The translations under genes and the position numbers were made by a program. A stretch of DNA of 64,000 nt from assembly GCF_050003625.1 (NCBI RefSeq), contig NC_134398.1, forward strand, positions 21,490,622-21,554,621, in the 5' to 3' direction. The stretch is from Haematobia irritans (lineage: Eukaryota > Arthropoda > Insecta > Diptera > Muscidae). This document shows positions 20,984-31,575 of the stretch, piece after piece. The notes beneath the pieces were generated by a model. The model was not told the DNA's origin, did no database searches, and saw nothing but the letters and a program-made list of their open reading frames with translations. Each line of letters begins with the position of its first letter. Position 1 is the stretch's first letter.

Positions 20984-21725
20984 TTAGAATTGCTTAAATT
21001 GGTAAACAGTAAAGTTGAAGCACCTGAGTGTTATTGGGAGAGAATTCCAAATTCTAGCAACGGACAGGAAATCTGAGGTGTGGTAATCTGTGGGTTCCTA
21101 ACAGAGTGGGAAAAAATAAATTTCGAAAGTAAATCCGCGGGTAACGATCTCTGAATAGCCTTATAGAAAAAAGTCAATTTACGCAATGAAACATATTGTT
21201 CAAAATTACATCCTAGGAATTCCTTAACATAGTCACTGACATGATCAAACCTACGAAGTCCGTATACAAAACGCACTATTCTATTGACAATGAGCCTGAT
21301 CCTGTGTCTATTATAGTGTTGAGTACATGATACCAATTCAAGGCAGTAGTTTACCTGAGTCATTAGGAACGCAAAACCCATCATACGTCTCACCGGAAGA
21401 GGCAAATTCAGTCCACAACTGTACAATTTCCTAAGTCCCAATGTGACCCTGCAGGAAACATAATCAATATGGTGACTAAAATTCAAACAATCATCACCCC
21501 TAGACACAGTACTGTCAACGAATTCAATATCAGTACATATGAATCCTCGGGTATGAAAACAAACGATGACCGGTACGGAACATAAACGCCTTAGTCTTAT
21601 CCGGATTGGCGACAAAGCCATTATCCGTCAACCACCCCGAAAGAGACCGCAAATTATCATTAATCCCTGACTCAAGAACAAGTGGAATTCCCCTAACACC
21701 AGTAAAGATCAGCTGAACGTCATCT
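20984..21725 (-). pseudogene. LINE fragment: reverse-transcriptase 3' half, 5'-truncated
   Basis: On the reverse strand the sequence begins abruptly at the catalytic-site motif DDVQLIF. It continues with SLSGWLTDNGFVANPDKTK, the conserved post-catalytic region of non-LTR reverse transcriptases. After one frameshift near 21540-21570 it reads SHHIDYVSCRVTLGLRKLYS, MGFAFLMTQVNYCLELVS and VSLRKLTFFYKAI. It ends in RIWNSLPITLRCF with a stop at 20984-20986. This order matches jockey-like LINEs. The abrupt 5' end is typical of LINE truncation during insertion. It is not functional. Confidence 0.8.
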
Positions 21726-22067
21726 TTTATTGAAAATTGTAGTTTTTTTAGCAGATGAGTAAAAATTCATAATCATTTGGAAAAATTTAACTACAGAGGC
21801 ACTTATAATATATTACTTTAAATAATCCTTAAAAACTGATGCAGGTTAGGTTAGATTGAAAAGAGGATCGAAGATTTGATGTCTTATGGAGGCCTTCACC
21901 AATGTCAATATCTAACTTCTTAGACGAATTGCCTAATTTGTTTCCAGTCCCCGGTTTCAATATGGGCCAGGCATAGGTAGTGTTCATAGTAACATCTTCC
22001 TAAAACGTTCTATATACACCATTACTGTGCTGCTCCTGTCGGCATAGATGTACTCTCAACGCTAGAT
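21726..22067. other. Gene-free stretch
   Basis: Contains GGTTAGGTTAGATTG at about 21845, reminiscent of an inverted SINE tail, but the body that follows does not match the SINE family seen here. No gene. Confidence 0.3.
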
Positions 22068-22250
22068 AGAACGTTACGACCGAGCACCAAAAAAGTTTTT
22101 TTAGCGGTAGTTTATCCCTCTCACTAATGGTGTTGACATTCCTGTGTATTTCATAGTTTCTCTTGAGCTATAAGAAGGAGGTTTCTTGTTATTGAGCTAA
22201 ATATAGAATAGGTTAGCACTCATTAATAAGAGAAAAATTCAGCACCTGTC
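22068..22250 (+). mobile_element. SINE body fragment, strongly diverged
   Basis: Begins at CGACCGAGCACCAAAAAAG and keeps TTTAGCGGTAGTTTATCC, AAGAAGGAGGTTTCTTG and AGCACTCATTAATAAGAG. The tRNA head and the tail are lost. Confidence 0.55.
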
Positions 22251-22309
22251 CAACTGGCGATCCTACGAAAATTTTGTGCATATTGCCACTAACGGACTTA
22301 TCACAGGTC

Positions 22310-22710
22310 TAGTACCAGTGCTCCAGTTTGTCGCAGTTTTTAAATGTTCATATAATTTATTGATTTGTATACTCTCTCGATTTTAAAATTTTATTGGATT
22401 TAGAAATTTACCTATGGGTCAAAAGTTTTTCCCTCTGGTGCAATTGGGATGATCAAAATAATACTGGTTCCTAAGGTTTTGTTCCAGACTGGTTCATGAG
22501 GACCTGTCTAGTCCTACTAAGTCATGTACTTTGGAATGAGTCCAAGCTGTGTCCTGCAGTGTAAAATTTACCTCCCGTCAATGAAAAATCCCGTATTAAT
22601 GTGGCCGATCCCTTCCCTACGTTTCGACCAGAACTGGGACTGGTCTATTCACACCAGTGAGTGGTCCTGTACCGGTTCTGCGGTAGATCCATTTCCCGTA
22701 GCGGAGCTGC
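22310..22710. repeat. Fragment related to the CTACGGGAAA-ended element
   Basis: Shares GGTCCTGTACCGGTTCTGC and CATTTCCCGTAGCGGAG with the right half of the element at 5054-5610. It also has GGACTGGTCTATTCACACCA and repeated 'accagt' phrases. The left end could not be found. Confidence 0.4.
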
Positions 22711-23400
22711 CACTCTATCTAACCTAACTTTACCTAGTTACCCGGCAATTGAATATATATTTGCAAACATTTGATGGAATCTAAATATCATGGGAATGCC
22801 GTACTTTGTGGACATTTCCTAAGTATTTAAGCCATTCTCAGAATCGTCAAATACTGCTGCTTTTTGTTTATTTTCTTAAGATTAAAAGCATTTTCGTTAA
22901 ATCGAACGTAAATTTAGTTCAACCGTTCGTTATTTAGACTACTCAATGTTAAGAACTTGGACGTTCGTTAAATAGGATTTTCGCTAAATGGGGATATTCG
23001 TTAAACACAAAGCTTCGACTGTATTTCGAAGGATATATTTTCAGATTATCTCTATTTTAGCTGAAAAGTGGTTACTGACGGTCGCCTAAATTTTGTCCAC
23101 ATTTGGGAGGTGTCCACATATGAGTGTCAATTTTAATGTCCAGACAACAGGCCACGTCCCCAGACAACAGGCCACGTTTGGCAGATGTCCGGTTTTCAGA
23201 GTGTCCAAGTTTGAGAGGTTTCACTGTACATATATCACCTTCAACTTGGTTATGCTAGGTGTCAGCTACCCCATATATATCCTAACTATTTCGAAGTCCT
23301 GTATTACATCTATGTGTGGGGGTGATAATATTATATAGATGGCAGTATTATCATATCGAAAATTCCCTATTTTCTAGATCTGCGAAATTTTTAGTTTTTT
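22711..23400. repeat. Decayed repeat tract with 20-bp duplication
   Basis: 22900-23010 holds repeated CGTTCGTTAAAT-type phrases related to the tract interrupted at 20402. 23030-23070 resembles 55000-55040 (ATTTCGAAGG, TTCAGATTATCTCTATTTTA). At 23141 the phrase CAGACAACAGGCCACGT is tandemly doubled with a 20-bp period. Several old elements overlap here; no boundaries can be given. Confidence 0.4.
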
Positions 23401-25414
23401 TGTAAACTAGTGTTGACATCATCCTTGGAGAATTTCGAAGACTTTTATGGGTGAACAATATAATGCTCCATTCACGAATGTATGTATATGTGAGTGGGTG
23501 GTATTTGCTGGAAAATAAAAAATGTTTACTCGTATATAAAATTACGTAGTAAATTCATTGACATTTCTTAGAAAAATCTAGGTCGAAATGTCAGTCATCG
23601 CCATCGTCAACATTACCCCACGTCGTCGCCATATGCAAACTCAATTTATTTTGTGTGCGGTCGGTGGCCGGACATTGTCTATAGACAAATGCATAAATGT
23701 ACGATTCTCGCCTATTTTGTTTTTTTTTTTCGTTTGCTTGCAATTTCTGCATGCTTTAAGTGTGAATTCCATTTCAAATGATGAACTATCTAATGTGGCA
23801 ACCCTGTTTCATTGCATTCTTACGTATGTCATTCGTATGCAAAGAACGAACGACAGCAGACGCCGTATAATAGGCCTAACCATTGCAGCATACCGTTATG
23901 AAATTGTGTGCGAACACTACTAGGAACCGTTACACTTGATTTTCAAATATTTTCAGTTTTGTTTTCATCGCCCTGTACTCGTTTCCTCACACTCTGTGAG
24001 TAGCAATAATAGTAGCGTGTAAAAACCGAATTGAATTAGGTTCGCCAGCCGCTAACAACCATCCCCCCATCAACTCATTCAATGAATGAATGTCTCCTCT
24101 CAATACTTAAGTATCTTAATGACTAAAGCGGAGATTTTTTTCTCGCTTCATCTCCTCTCAATAGAGAGAAAGGAAAGAAAGAATTTATTTCGTTACATTG
24201 ATGGTGGGGCCGACGTTTGACACAAATTCCTCATGTTTTTAAGTGAGTTCCATTGTGGCCGATTGAATGAGATTATCTTTAATAGTATTTTTGTTTATTT
24301 CTTGTGGGGGAAAAAAAAGAGACGAAGACGACGACGCAAAAGAAAACTTGACGCACACAATGTAGTCAAGTGCATATTACTAGACGGCTTTCTTCTTCTT
24401 CTGTAAAGAAGAAACACATTTTATGAACTTTCTTTTACTTTTCGTTACACCTAAGTATTTTGAAGCTATTTAGTTAGCAACGATTATGTTAGTTTGCTAT
24501 AGTCCACATATAAATATACCACATGTTTTCAGATTTATTCGTGGAAATTTTCATGCGAAATATTCAAAATTTCGCATGGTTCCTACCAAAAGTTAGAAAT
24601 TTGGTAGAGCTCGACTAGAACGTTTTTTTTTGCGAAGTCAATTCTTCGGTCGAGCTCAAATGTATGGGACTTTTTTTTAGGTATAGCCTCCATATGCATG
24701 TACACTTCCGGAAATGTACTTCCAGTGGTTTTGATATTTAGTCCAATATTTTAGTGCAAAGCAAAAGTAAATTTGTGCAAAAAAGAATTTAAGAAAAATA
24801 CGAATAAAAAATCTCTCGAGGGGAACATGTTAAATAAACGTATTTTTTTTTTGAAATTGCTTTTTGCTCAGCTATTTACCACAGGGATGGTGAATAACAT
24901 ATGAAAACATAGGTGTTTTTCGCATTAATCGAAAACCGTGTACCCATGGATCCAACTCAACAGTCTAAATGAGCCTAAATACCTAGCCTTAGGGAAAAAC
25001 CTACACTCAAAAAAAGGATGCCCGGTCCCAAAGATTTTGTCTTTACACTTCCGAGTCAAAGACGCGCCGAATTGAATTAAGGATACAATTTGAGTTTTGT
25101 GTACTTGATTATAGGAAACAAATAAATTATTCGTTGTTTTAGCTTTTTTCTTCATGTCCTATAAAGGACTTTATGTGTTAACGACACCTTAAATTTGCAA
25201 ATTAGGACGTCTTTAATGTAAAGTGTTGAAATACATTTCCTAATGTTAAACGATTTTTTGGTTTTTTTTTTTTATCAAGGCACAGAAAGTCAGCAAATTT
25301 AAAGGCGTTGAAGAATTTTTCAGAATTATTGAAGCCAGGTTGTTTACCTTGCTCAAACAATTTTTCCTATTATTCCTATATAAGATGTCAAATTTTTATG
25401 TTGAATCGCTTAAC
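23401..25414. other. Gene-free stretch
   Basis: 23580-24060 has somewhat higher GC with unique sequence. A purine-rich GAGAGAAAGGAAAGAAAG tract lies at about 24165. An isolated MITE-like start ACACTCAAAAAAA is at 25004. No exon with acceptable splice sites was found. Confidence 0.35.
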
Positions 25415-25416
25415 TA

Positions 25417-26352
25417 AAGGGTGATTTGTTAAGAGCTTGATAACTTTTTTTTTTTTAAAAAAACGCATAAAATTTGCAAAATCTCATCGGTTCTTTATTT
25501 GAAACGTTAGATTGGTCCATGACATTTACTTTTTGAAGATAATTTCATTTAAATGTTGACCGCGGCTGCGTCTTAGGTGGTCCATTCGGAAAGTCCAATT
25601 TTGGGCAACTTTTTCGAGCATTTCGGCCGGAATAGCCCGAATTTCTTCGGAAATGTTGTCTTCCAAAGCTGGAATAGTTGCTGGCTTATTTCTGTAGACT
25701 TTAGACTTGACGTAGCCCCACAAAAAATAGTCTAAAGGCGTCAAATCGCATGATCTTGGTGGCCAACTTACCGGTCCATTTCTTGAGATGAATTGTTCTC
25801 CGAAGTTTTCCCTCAAAATGGCCATAGAATCGCGAGCTGTGTGGCATGTAGCGCCATCTTGTTGAAACCACATGTCAACCAAGTTCAGTTCTTCCATTTT
25901 TGGCAACAAAAAGTTTGTTAGCATCGAACGATAGCGATCGCCATTCACCGTAACGTTGCGTCCAACAGCATCTTTGAAAAAATACGGTCCAATGATTCCA
26001 CCAGCGTACAAACCACACCAAACAGTGCATTTTTCGGGATGCATGGGCAGTTCTTGAACGGCTTCTGGTTGCTCTTCACTCCAAATGCGGCAATTTTGCT
26101 TATTTACCTAGCCATTCAACCAGAAATGAGCCTCATCGCTGAACAAAATTTGTCGATAAAAAAGCGGATTTTCCGAACACTGATTTTGGTAATAAAATTC
26201 AATGATTTGCAAGCGTTGCTCGTTAGTAAGTCTATTCATGATGAAATGTCAAAGCATACTGAGCATCTTTCTCTTTGACACCATGTCTGAAATCCCACGT
26301 GATCTGTCAAATACTAATGCATGAAAATCCTAACCTCAAAAGAATCACCCTT
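25417..26352 (-). mobile_element. Tc1/mariner-type element, internally deleted copy
   Basis: Both ends are present: AAGGGTGATT at 25417 and AATCACCCTT ending at 26352, each followed by a TA target duplication (25415-25416 and 26353-26354). The shared terminal match is short (10 bp); beyond it the ends differ. Its sequence matches the element at 31576-32828 in reverse orientation. Compared with that copy, about 390 bp of the transposase 5' half are missing at about 26175. It cannot make its own transposase, but the ends look mobilisable. Confidence 0.88.
25526..26239 (-). pseudogene. DD41D-type transposase, deleted and stopped
   Basis: Starts MNRLTNEQRLQIIEFYYQNQ at 26239, then jumps through the deletion to ENPLFYRQILF. 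The first catalytic Asp is intact (FSDEAHF). A TAG replaces the Tyr codon after FWLNG. The C-terminal 172 codons are open and include QQDGATCHTAR and CDLTPLDYFLWG. There are 41 residues between the second and third catalytic Asp. It is non-functional because of the deletion and the stop. Confidence 0.85.
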
Positions 26353-26354
26353 TA

Positions 26355-26664
26355 TAAGGACAAAACGGCTTCATTGAAAGGTTTATCGACTTTATAATAA
26401 GCAAACTTCGTATTTGTATATTAAAGACATGAAACGTTTGATCTCCCGAAATCGAAATTCTTTGAATTAACACTTTTCCATGTGGAAAAAATTGAAGCAG
26501 TATTAGGTATTGATCCCATATTTTAATATCGGACGATTTTCATGAAAATTGCCATATTGTACCACCATTTATTAACAATTAATCTGAGTATAGATTGCAA
26601 TAATTATTTTTTTAACTTTGGATTAACACTCCCCATTAAGCTTAGATCTTATATCGAAAAGTAC
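26355..26664. other. Short spacer, no gene seen
   Basis: Unique AT-rich DNA between the deleted mariner copy and the first minisatellite element. Confidence 0.4.
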
Positions 26665-26740
26665 TTCGAAACCACGGTTGCCACTCGAGCCATAAATAAT
26701 CTTCCAAAATTAAGAACAAATTTTACCAAAAACTACCTAT

Positions 26741-27735
26741 AGAAAATTTTGTCAATATTTTATTTCTAATGAAGATTTTGTCAAAATTTTATTTCTATAG
26801 AAAGTTTTGTCAAAATTTTATGTCTATAAAAAAGTTTGTCAATATTTTATTTCTATAGAAAATTTTATGTCTATACAAATTTTTGTCAAAATGTTATGTC
26901 TATAAAAAATTTGTGAACTCCGCATAATGTGAACATGCTTTTTCTTACACTAACTACTTCGTAACGCTGAGAACATGAAATTTGACGTTAAAGGCAGATT
27001 CTGAATGCCAAATACAATTACGGAATTTTTTATTGATTTAGTTTGCCTTTTGTCGTGAATTTTATTTATTAATTTAAATTGCTTTATAATTCCATACCCA
27101 CTGATATTTTTCCGATCTCTTTTTTTAAATTTTTTCTTTAAATTAAATTAAGTTTTTAGTATTAATAATATCAATATCAAAAGACTATCACACTAGAATG
27201 TGTAAAACTCCCGAATATGGCTATGTTTTTTCTGAAATTCGTTGAAGTTCGCTAACGTGAACTCTCTTGGTTTTAATTAGTTCACGTTACCGCGAGTGCA
27301 CTGTAATTTATTTCTATAAGAAATTTTGTCAAAATTTTATGTCTATAAAAAATTTTGTCAAAATTTTATGTCTATAAAAAATTTTGTCAAAATTTTATGT
27401 CTATAAAAAATTTTGTCAAAATTTTATTCCTATAGAAAATTTTGTCAATATTTTATTTCTATAGAAAATTTTTTCAACATTTTATTTCTATAGAAAATTT
27501 TTTCAACATTTTATTTCTATAGAAAATTTTGTCAAAATTTTATTTCTATAGAAAATTTTGTCAACATTTTATTTCTATAGAAAATGTTGTCAAAATTTTA
27601 TTTCTATAGAAAATTTTGTCAAAATTTGATTTCTATAGAAAATTTTGTCAAAATTTTATTTCTATAGAAAATTTTGTCAAAATTTTATTTCTTTAGAAAA
27701 TTTTGTCAAAATTTTATTTCTATAGAAAAATTATG
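26741..27735 (+). repeat. 29-bp minisatellite block A1
   Basis: The unit contains GTCAAAATTTT, then the 12-bp palindrome TTTCTATAGAAA, then ATTTT, and repeats every 29 bp. The block is interrupted by the MITE at 26911-27303. The copies left of the MITE are more decayed (ATGTCTATAAAA variants) than those right of it. Confidence 0.95.
26911..27303. mobile_element. pogo/Tigger-like MITE inside array A1
   Basis: Left arm GTGAACTCCGCATAATGTGA (26913) and right arm GTTCACGTTACCGCGAGTGC, then ACTG (27280-27303), are inverted copies at about 75 percent. The right end reads CACTG followed by TA, as in TA-targeting pogo-type elements. The left terminal bases are mutated. It is non-coding. Confidence 0.5.
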
Positions 27736-27803
27736 AAGTACCTCTTAGTTGTGAAGAATATTATGGAAAATCTACCAAAACATTGAGAATTCTACCAACC
27801 TTA

Positions 27804-27991
27804 GGTTAGGTTAGGTTATGTGGCAGCCCGATGTATCAGGCTCACATAGACTATTCAGTCCATTGTGATACCACAGTGAGGAACTTCTCTCCACCGCTAA
27901 AAAACTTTTTGGTGTTCGGCCGTAGCAGGAATCGAACCCACGACCTTGTGTATGCAAGGCGGGCATGCTAACCATTGCACCACGGTGGCTT
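27804..27991 (-). mobile_element. SINE with internal deletion, precise duplication
   Basis: Reverse-strand copy with intact head, B box and CCTAA tail. The body between GGTTTTTTAGCGGTGG and GAGAGAAGTTC is deleted. It is flanked by a perfect 9-bp duplication, CCAACCTTA (27795-27803 and 27992-28000). Confidence 0.88.
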
Positions 27992-28065
27992 CCAACCTTA
28001 CCAAAATGTAAAAAATCTACCAATTTTGGTAGAATTCTGCCAACTGTGGAAACCGTGATCGAAAC

Positions 28066-30060
28066 TCCAAAACTATGTCCAGCCCAAATTGTCAGGAGTC
28101 TTAATTTGTAATAGCCAAGTACGAACGTAGGTCCTGGTTAGCTTCTTTAGTTAAAAAATGACAACTATCTGAATGCAAGGCTAAATATCGGTCCTGGCCA
28201 CTTCCACATTATATTGTAATTTTGAGTGGTTCTTCAATTTATTTTTATTTTCAATGTATTGTTAAAGCAATGTCCTATCAAATTTTCTTCGAAAAAAACT
28301 TATTGGTAATATGATAAATTGAAAAAAAAAATAGTATTGAAAAACTTCACCGAATTTGTTTTTACCATGCGGCCGGTTTATATTGAAGACGAAGACAGTT
28401 GGTATACACCCAGAGGTAACAGGTGTTAATTTTAAGAATTCATGTGAAGGTACAGTTCATTGTTTTCGTACATTCTTCTTTTATATGTACATTGGATAAT
28501 TCTTAGAAGGCATTGTGTATATATTTGACGAGCTTTTGTCTGTGTGCTGTCTGTTAAAAGGGCTCCAAAAATGTTGGGCGTTTTACTGCAAAATTCGTCG
28601 CTACTGACTGCAGCTGGTATTTGTAGTTCATCACAGAAAACTGTGTCTTATGCTGCAGCAGCAAATTATGTTTTTTTTTTATTTTATGGGAGATCTTCTT
28701 CACCCAAAACATTTTACAGTAGCATTCGGGCGTACACAAAAATAACCCAATGAAGAGCTACTCTGGTTCGCGGCATGTGTCTGTCCTGTCTTCTGTGTCT
28801 ATGCAGTCGAACTCTTACACATCCGCTTGCTGTAATGTTGATGACCGTATAAAAACGAAGATATATACATCAGACAACCGGCAGACCAGACACCGTCTGT
28901 CAATTTGACCAACAATCGGAAGACCACACCACATGTTAAAACGTTTACGAAGTCTGTTGGATGAAAAGAAAAAAAACACGAATTCTTTAGTGTAGGGAAA
29001 TTGTTGTTCCTCTTTCCTCCCTAAAGAGTAGTAAAAATTTTTTCTATACCTACAACTTGTGAAAATACACTGCCCAAATGTTATATCCTGTTAAACGAGA
29101 AGCTGAAAAACATTCCTTAAGTTAGTATATGTGTATATTGGCGACAAATCCAGAGACGACCCGAATACATTTCTCTCGAAGTCATTCATTTTTTCCCCAT
29201 TTTGAGAATAAGCAAAACGTCATTGGCCTTTTGTCCAAATATACTAAATATATTTGCTCTCTATCTGTAGAAAACCAAAAGAATGTTGCCTCTTGTGTTT
29301 TGTTTTTAACTCTCTGCTCTTCTTCTTTTCAACCATTTCCTGTTTTTATGGATTTCCTGTTTTTAATGAGGTTTCAAAAAATGTGTGTTATGATTGCATG
29401 GTGGTATTTGTATCTAGATGTGTGAGTACGAGAACTATAATGTCTCTTCATCTCATTTAGTTATGCTCTCGAAGTTCCATTACAAAATATAGCATTGTGA
29501 AAATTCTATTCCATTCGTTCCCTATGATGTCTCCCTGATTTCATTATGTTGAACAAACACTCTCACAGTTAACTATCTCCTTTACTCCAATGTAATGACT
29601 CTACCGTATTCGTTCACTCTTCCCATCCATTATGTTGGCTGTTTGTCCGGGTATGTATGTTTCTTTCATATGTGTTTATTGTGTATTTATTTTCGTAGTA
29701 AGTTTATAGTATTTTTGTTGTGTACTGTACTGTTGTGTGTTTTGTTTTCATTACGAAAACAAAAAAAAAAACAAATGCTGTTGAAGAGAATCTCATGAAT
29801 CGTTATTGGTATAAGGCAATTCAGCATTACCAATCTCATCGTTGTCGTCCCGTATTAAATGCCGGTTCTTCTTTACTATGCGTTTCGCTTTATTATGTTT
29901 TGTTATTATTGTATATTTCGTCGTTCAGTTTTTGTTTTTGTGGGTTTTTGTTTATGCTCTTCATGTTGATTTCCTATGGCAACATTTGTTTTTGTTTTGT
30001 GTGTGTTATGTACAGTTTTGTATTTGTTGTATGCGGGATTTTTGCTCGCTGTCGCCTAAG
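28066..30060. other. Gene-free low-repeat DNA
   Basis: T-rich and TG-rich unique sequence. A 69-codon frame at 28544-28753 (MLGVLLQNSSLL core) is the only stretch with coding-like texture. It lacks a recognised domain, a clean donor and a homologue I know, so it is not called. This may be intronic DNA of an unseen gene. Confidence 0.35.
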
Positions 30061-30068
30061 AGTTGCAG

Positions 30069-31560
30069 CAGGGATGGAAAATGCAGTACTATAGTACTAT
30101 TTTCAATACTTTTTCACCCTGGTCAGTACCGTAGTACCCCCGCGAATGATTTAGTACCTTTTGTGGAGACATTTTTGAGCCGATATCAGATTTATGGTAC
30201 AATAGGTTTGACAAAATATTTTAATATTTTGAGAGTCTTTAACAAACTTATTTGCTTATAGTCTCTTACAAATTTGACAAAACAGACAAGTTCATGCGGA
30301 AAGAAAATCTCGATTTTGGAAACGCCATAGAACAATATTTCTTACATTTGAAGAAAGTTTTAGTAGAAAAAAGCATGTGATTCTATATTACACATCCACA
30401 CGAACACTTTCTAAATAAGAAGTTATCGATCGCGTACTAAAATAATGCAAACCATTACAGTCACGGTCGAAACTTGAGATAAAAATAATCTACCAACACT
30501 TGGAGACAATCTTATCAAATACTACCAAAAAAGTATTAGTTTTCAAAAATATATTTCTTCAGAAAGTTGTATCAAAATTTTATTTCTACAGAAAATTTTC
30601 TCAAAATTTTATATCTATCGAAAATTTTGTCAAAATTTATTTCTGTGGAAAATTTTGTCAAAATTTAGTTCTATAGAAATTTTTTTGTCAAAATTTTATT
30701 TTTATTGAAAATTTTGTCAAAAAAAAAAAAATATAGAAAATTTTGTCAAAATTTTATTTTTATTGAAAATGTTGTCAACATTTTATATCTATAGAATTTT
30801 TGCAAAAATTTGATATCTATAGAATTTTTGTAAATTTTTTTTTTCAAATTTTTATTTCGGTAGAAAATTTTGTCAAAATTTTATTTCTATAGAAATTTTT
30901 TTTCAAAATTTTATTTCTATTGAAAATTTTGTCAAAATTTTATTTCTATAGAAATTTTGTCACAATTTTATTTCTACAGAAAATTTTGTCAAAATTTTAT
31001 TTCTATAGAAATGTTTTTTTTTTCAAAATTTTATTTCGGTAGAAAATTTTGTCATAATTTTATTTCTATAGAAAATTTTTTCAAAATTTTATTTTGGTAG
31101 AAAATTTTGTCAAAATTTTATTTCTATAGCAAATTTTGTCAAAATTTATTTCTGTGGAAAATTTTGTCAAGGTTTTATTTCTATAGAAAAATTTTCGTTA
31201 AAATTTGATTTTTATTGAAAATTTTGTCAAAATTGTACTCCTATAAAAAAATTTTTCAACATTTTATTTCTATAGAAATAAAATTTCTACCAATCTACCA
31301 AACTGTAGAATTCTACCAACTGTAGCGACCGTGATTACAATGCTACGGTAGTCTTTGTAGGAGGATATAAAACTAAACCAAAAAATATATTTAAAATTGA
31401 GGTCAATTCAACAAAATTTTATTTTCGTTAAAATTCAGTCTAATGGAGCTCTTGTCAACAATCTTCCAATGGAATTTTTGTTGATTTAGGTGAAAAGTAC
31501 TTTTTCGATCAAAAAAATACCTTTTTTGTACTTTCTTAAAAATTGTATTTTCCATCCCTG
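30069..31560. mobile_element. Non-autonomous hAT-like element, TIR CAGGGATGGAAAAT
   Basis: Ends CAGGGATGGAAAAT (30069-30082) and ATTTTCCATCCCTG (31547-31560) are exact inverted copies. A perfect 8-bp duplication, AGTTGCAG, flanks them (30061-30068 and 31561-31568). Its own sequence (30069-30453 and 31342-31560, about 0.6 kb) is rich in AGTACTATAGTAC-like motifs and carries no recognisable transposase. A minisatellite element is inserted in the middle at 30462-31333. Only 7 bp separate its right duplication from the next transposon. Confidence 0.9.
30462..31333 (+). mobile_element. Minisatellite-bearing hAT-like element, copy 2 (nested)
   Basis: Left end CACGGTCGAAAC and right end TGTAGCGACCGTG. 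The 8-bp flanks ATTACAGT (30454-30461) and ATTACAAT (31334-31341) differ at one base. The left subterminal keeps AATAATCTACCAA, the array (30550-31285) runs in the same orientation relative to it as in copy 1, and the right end keeps GTAGAATTCTACCAAC. Array units are diverged (TTATTTCGGTAG and TTTTTATTGAAA variants), so it is probably older than copy 1's array. Confidence 0.82.
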
Positions 31561-31575
31561 AGTTGCAGTCTTCTA

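Larger units (their letters stand above)
26673..28057 (+). mobile_element. Minisatellite-bearing hAT-like element, copy 1
   Basis: Left end CACGGTTGCCACTCGAG at 26673, right end TGTGGAAACCGTG at 28057. They are flanked by TTCGAAAC (26665-26672) and ATCGAAAC (28058-28065), an 8-bp duplication with one change. The order is: left subterminal 'CTCGAGCCATAAATAATCT', then the 29-bp array (26741-26910 and 27306-27735), then the right subterminal TACCAATTTTGGTAGAATTC. Other copies share this order and array orientation. Two insertions lie inside: a pogo-like MITE (26911-27303) and a SINE (27804-27991). There is no transposase, so it would need one from a relative. Confidence 0.85.

Noticed and set aside
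28544..28753. 69-codon frame with an alanine/serine-rich core that could be a mitochondrial presequence
   Set aside because: No known homologue, no clean splice donor and a poly-T tract within the frame. Coding potential is not supported.
29720..30261. Overlapping frames rich in F, V, L and C that look like membrane proteins
   Set aside because: They come from T-rich DNA with TTTGTTTTTG repeats, overlap each other in different frames and one runs into a hAT-like element end.
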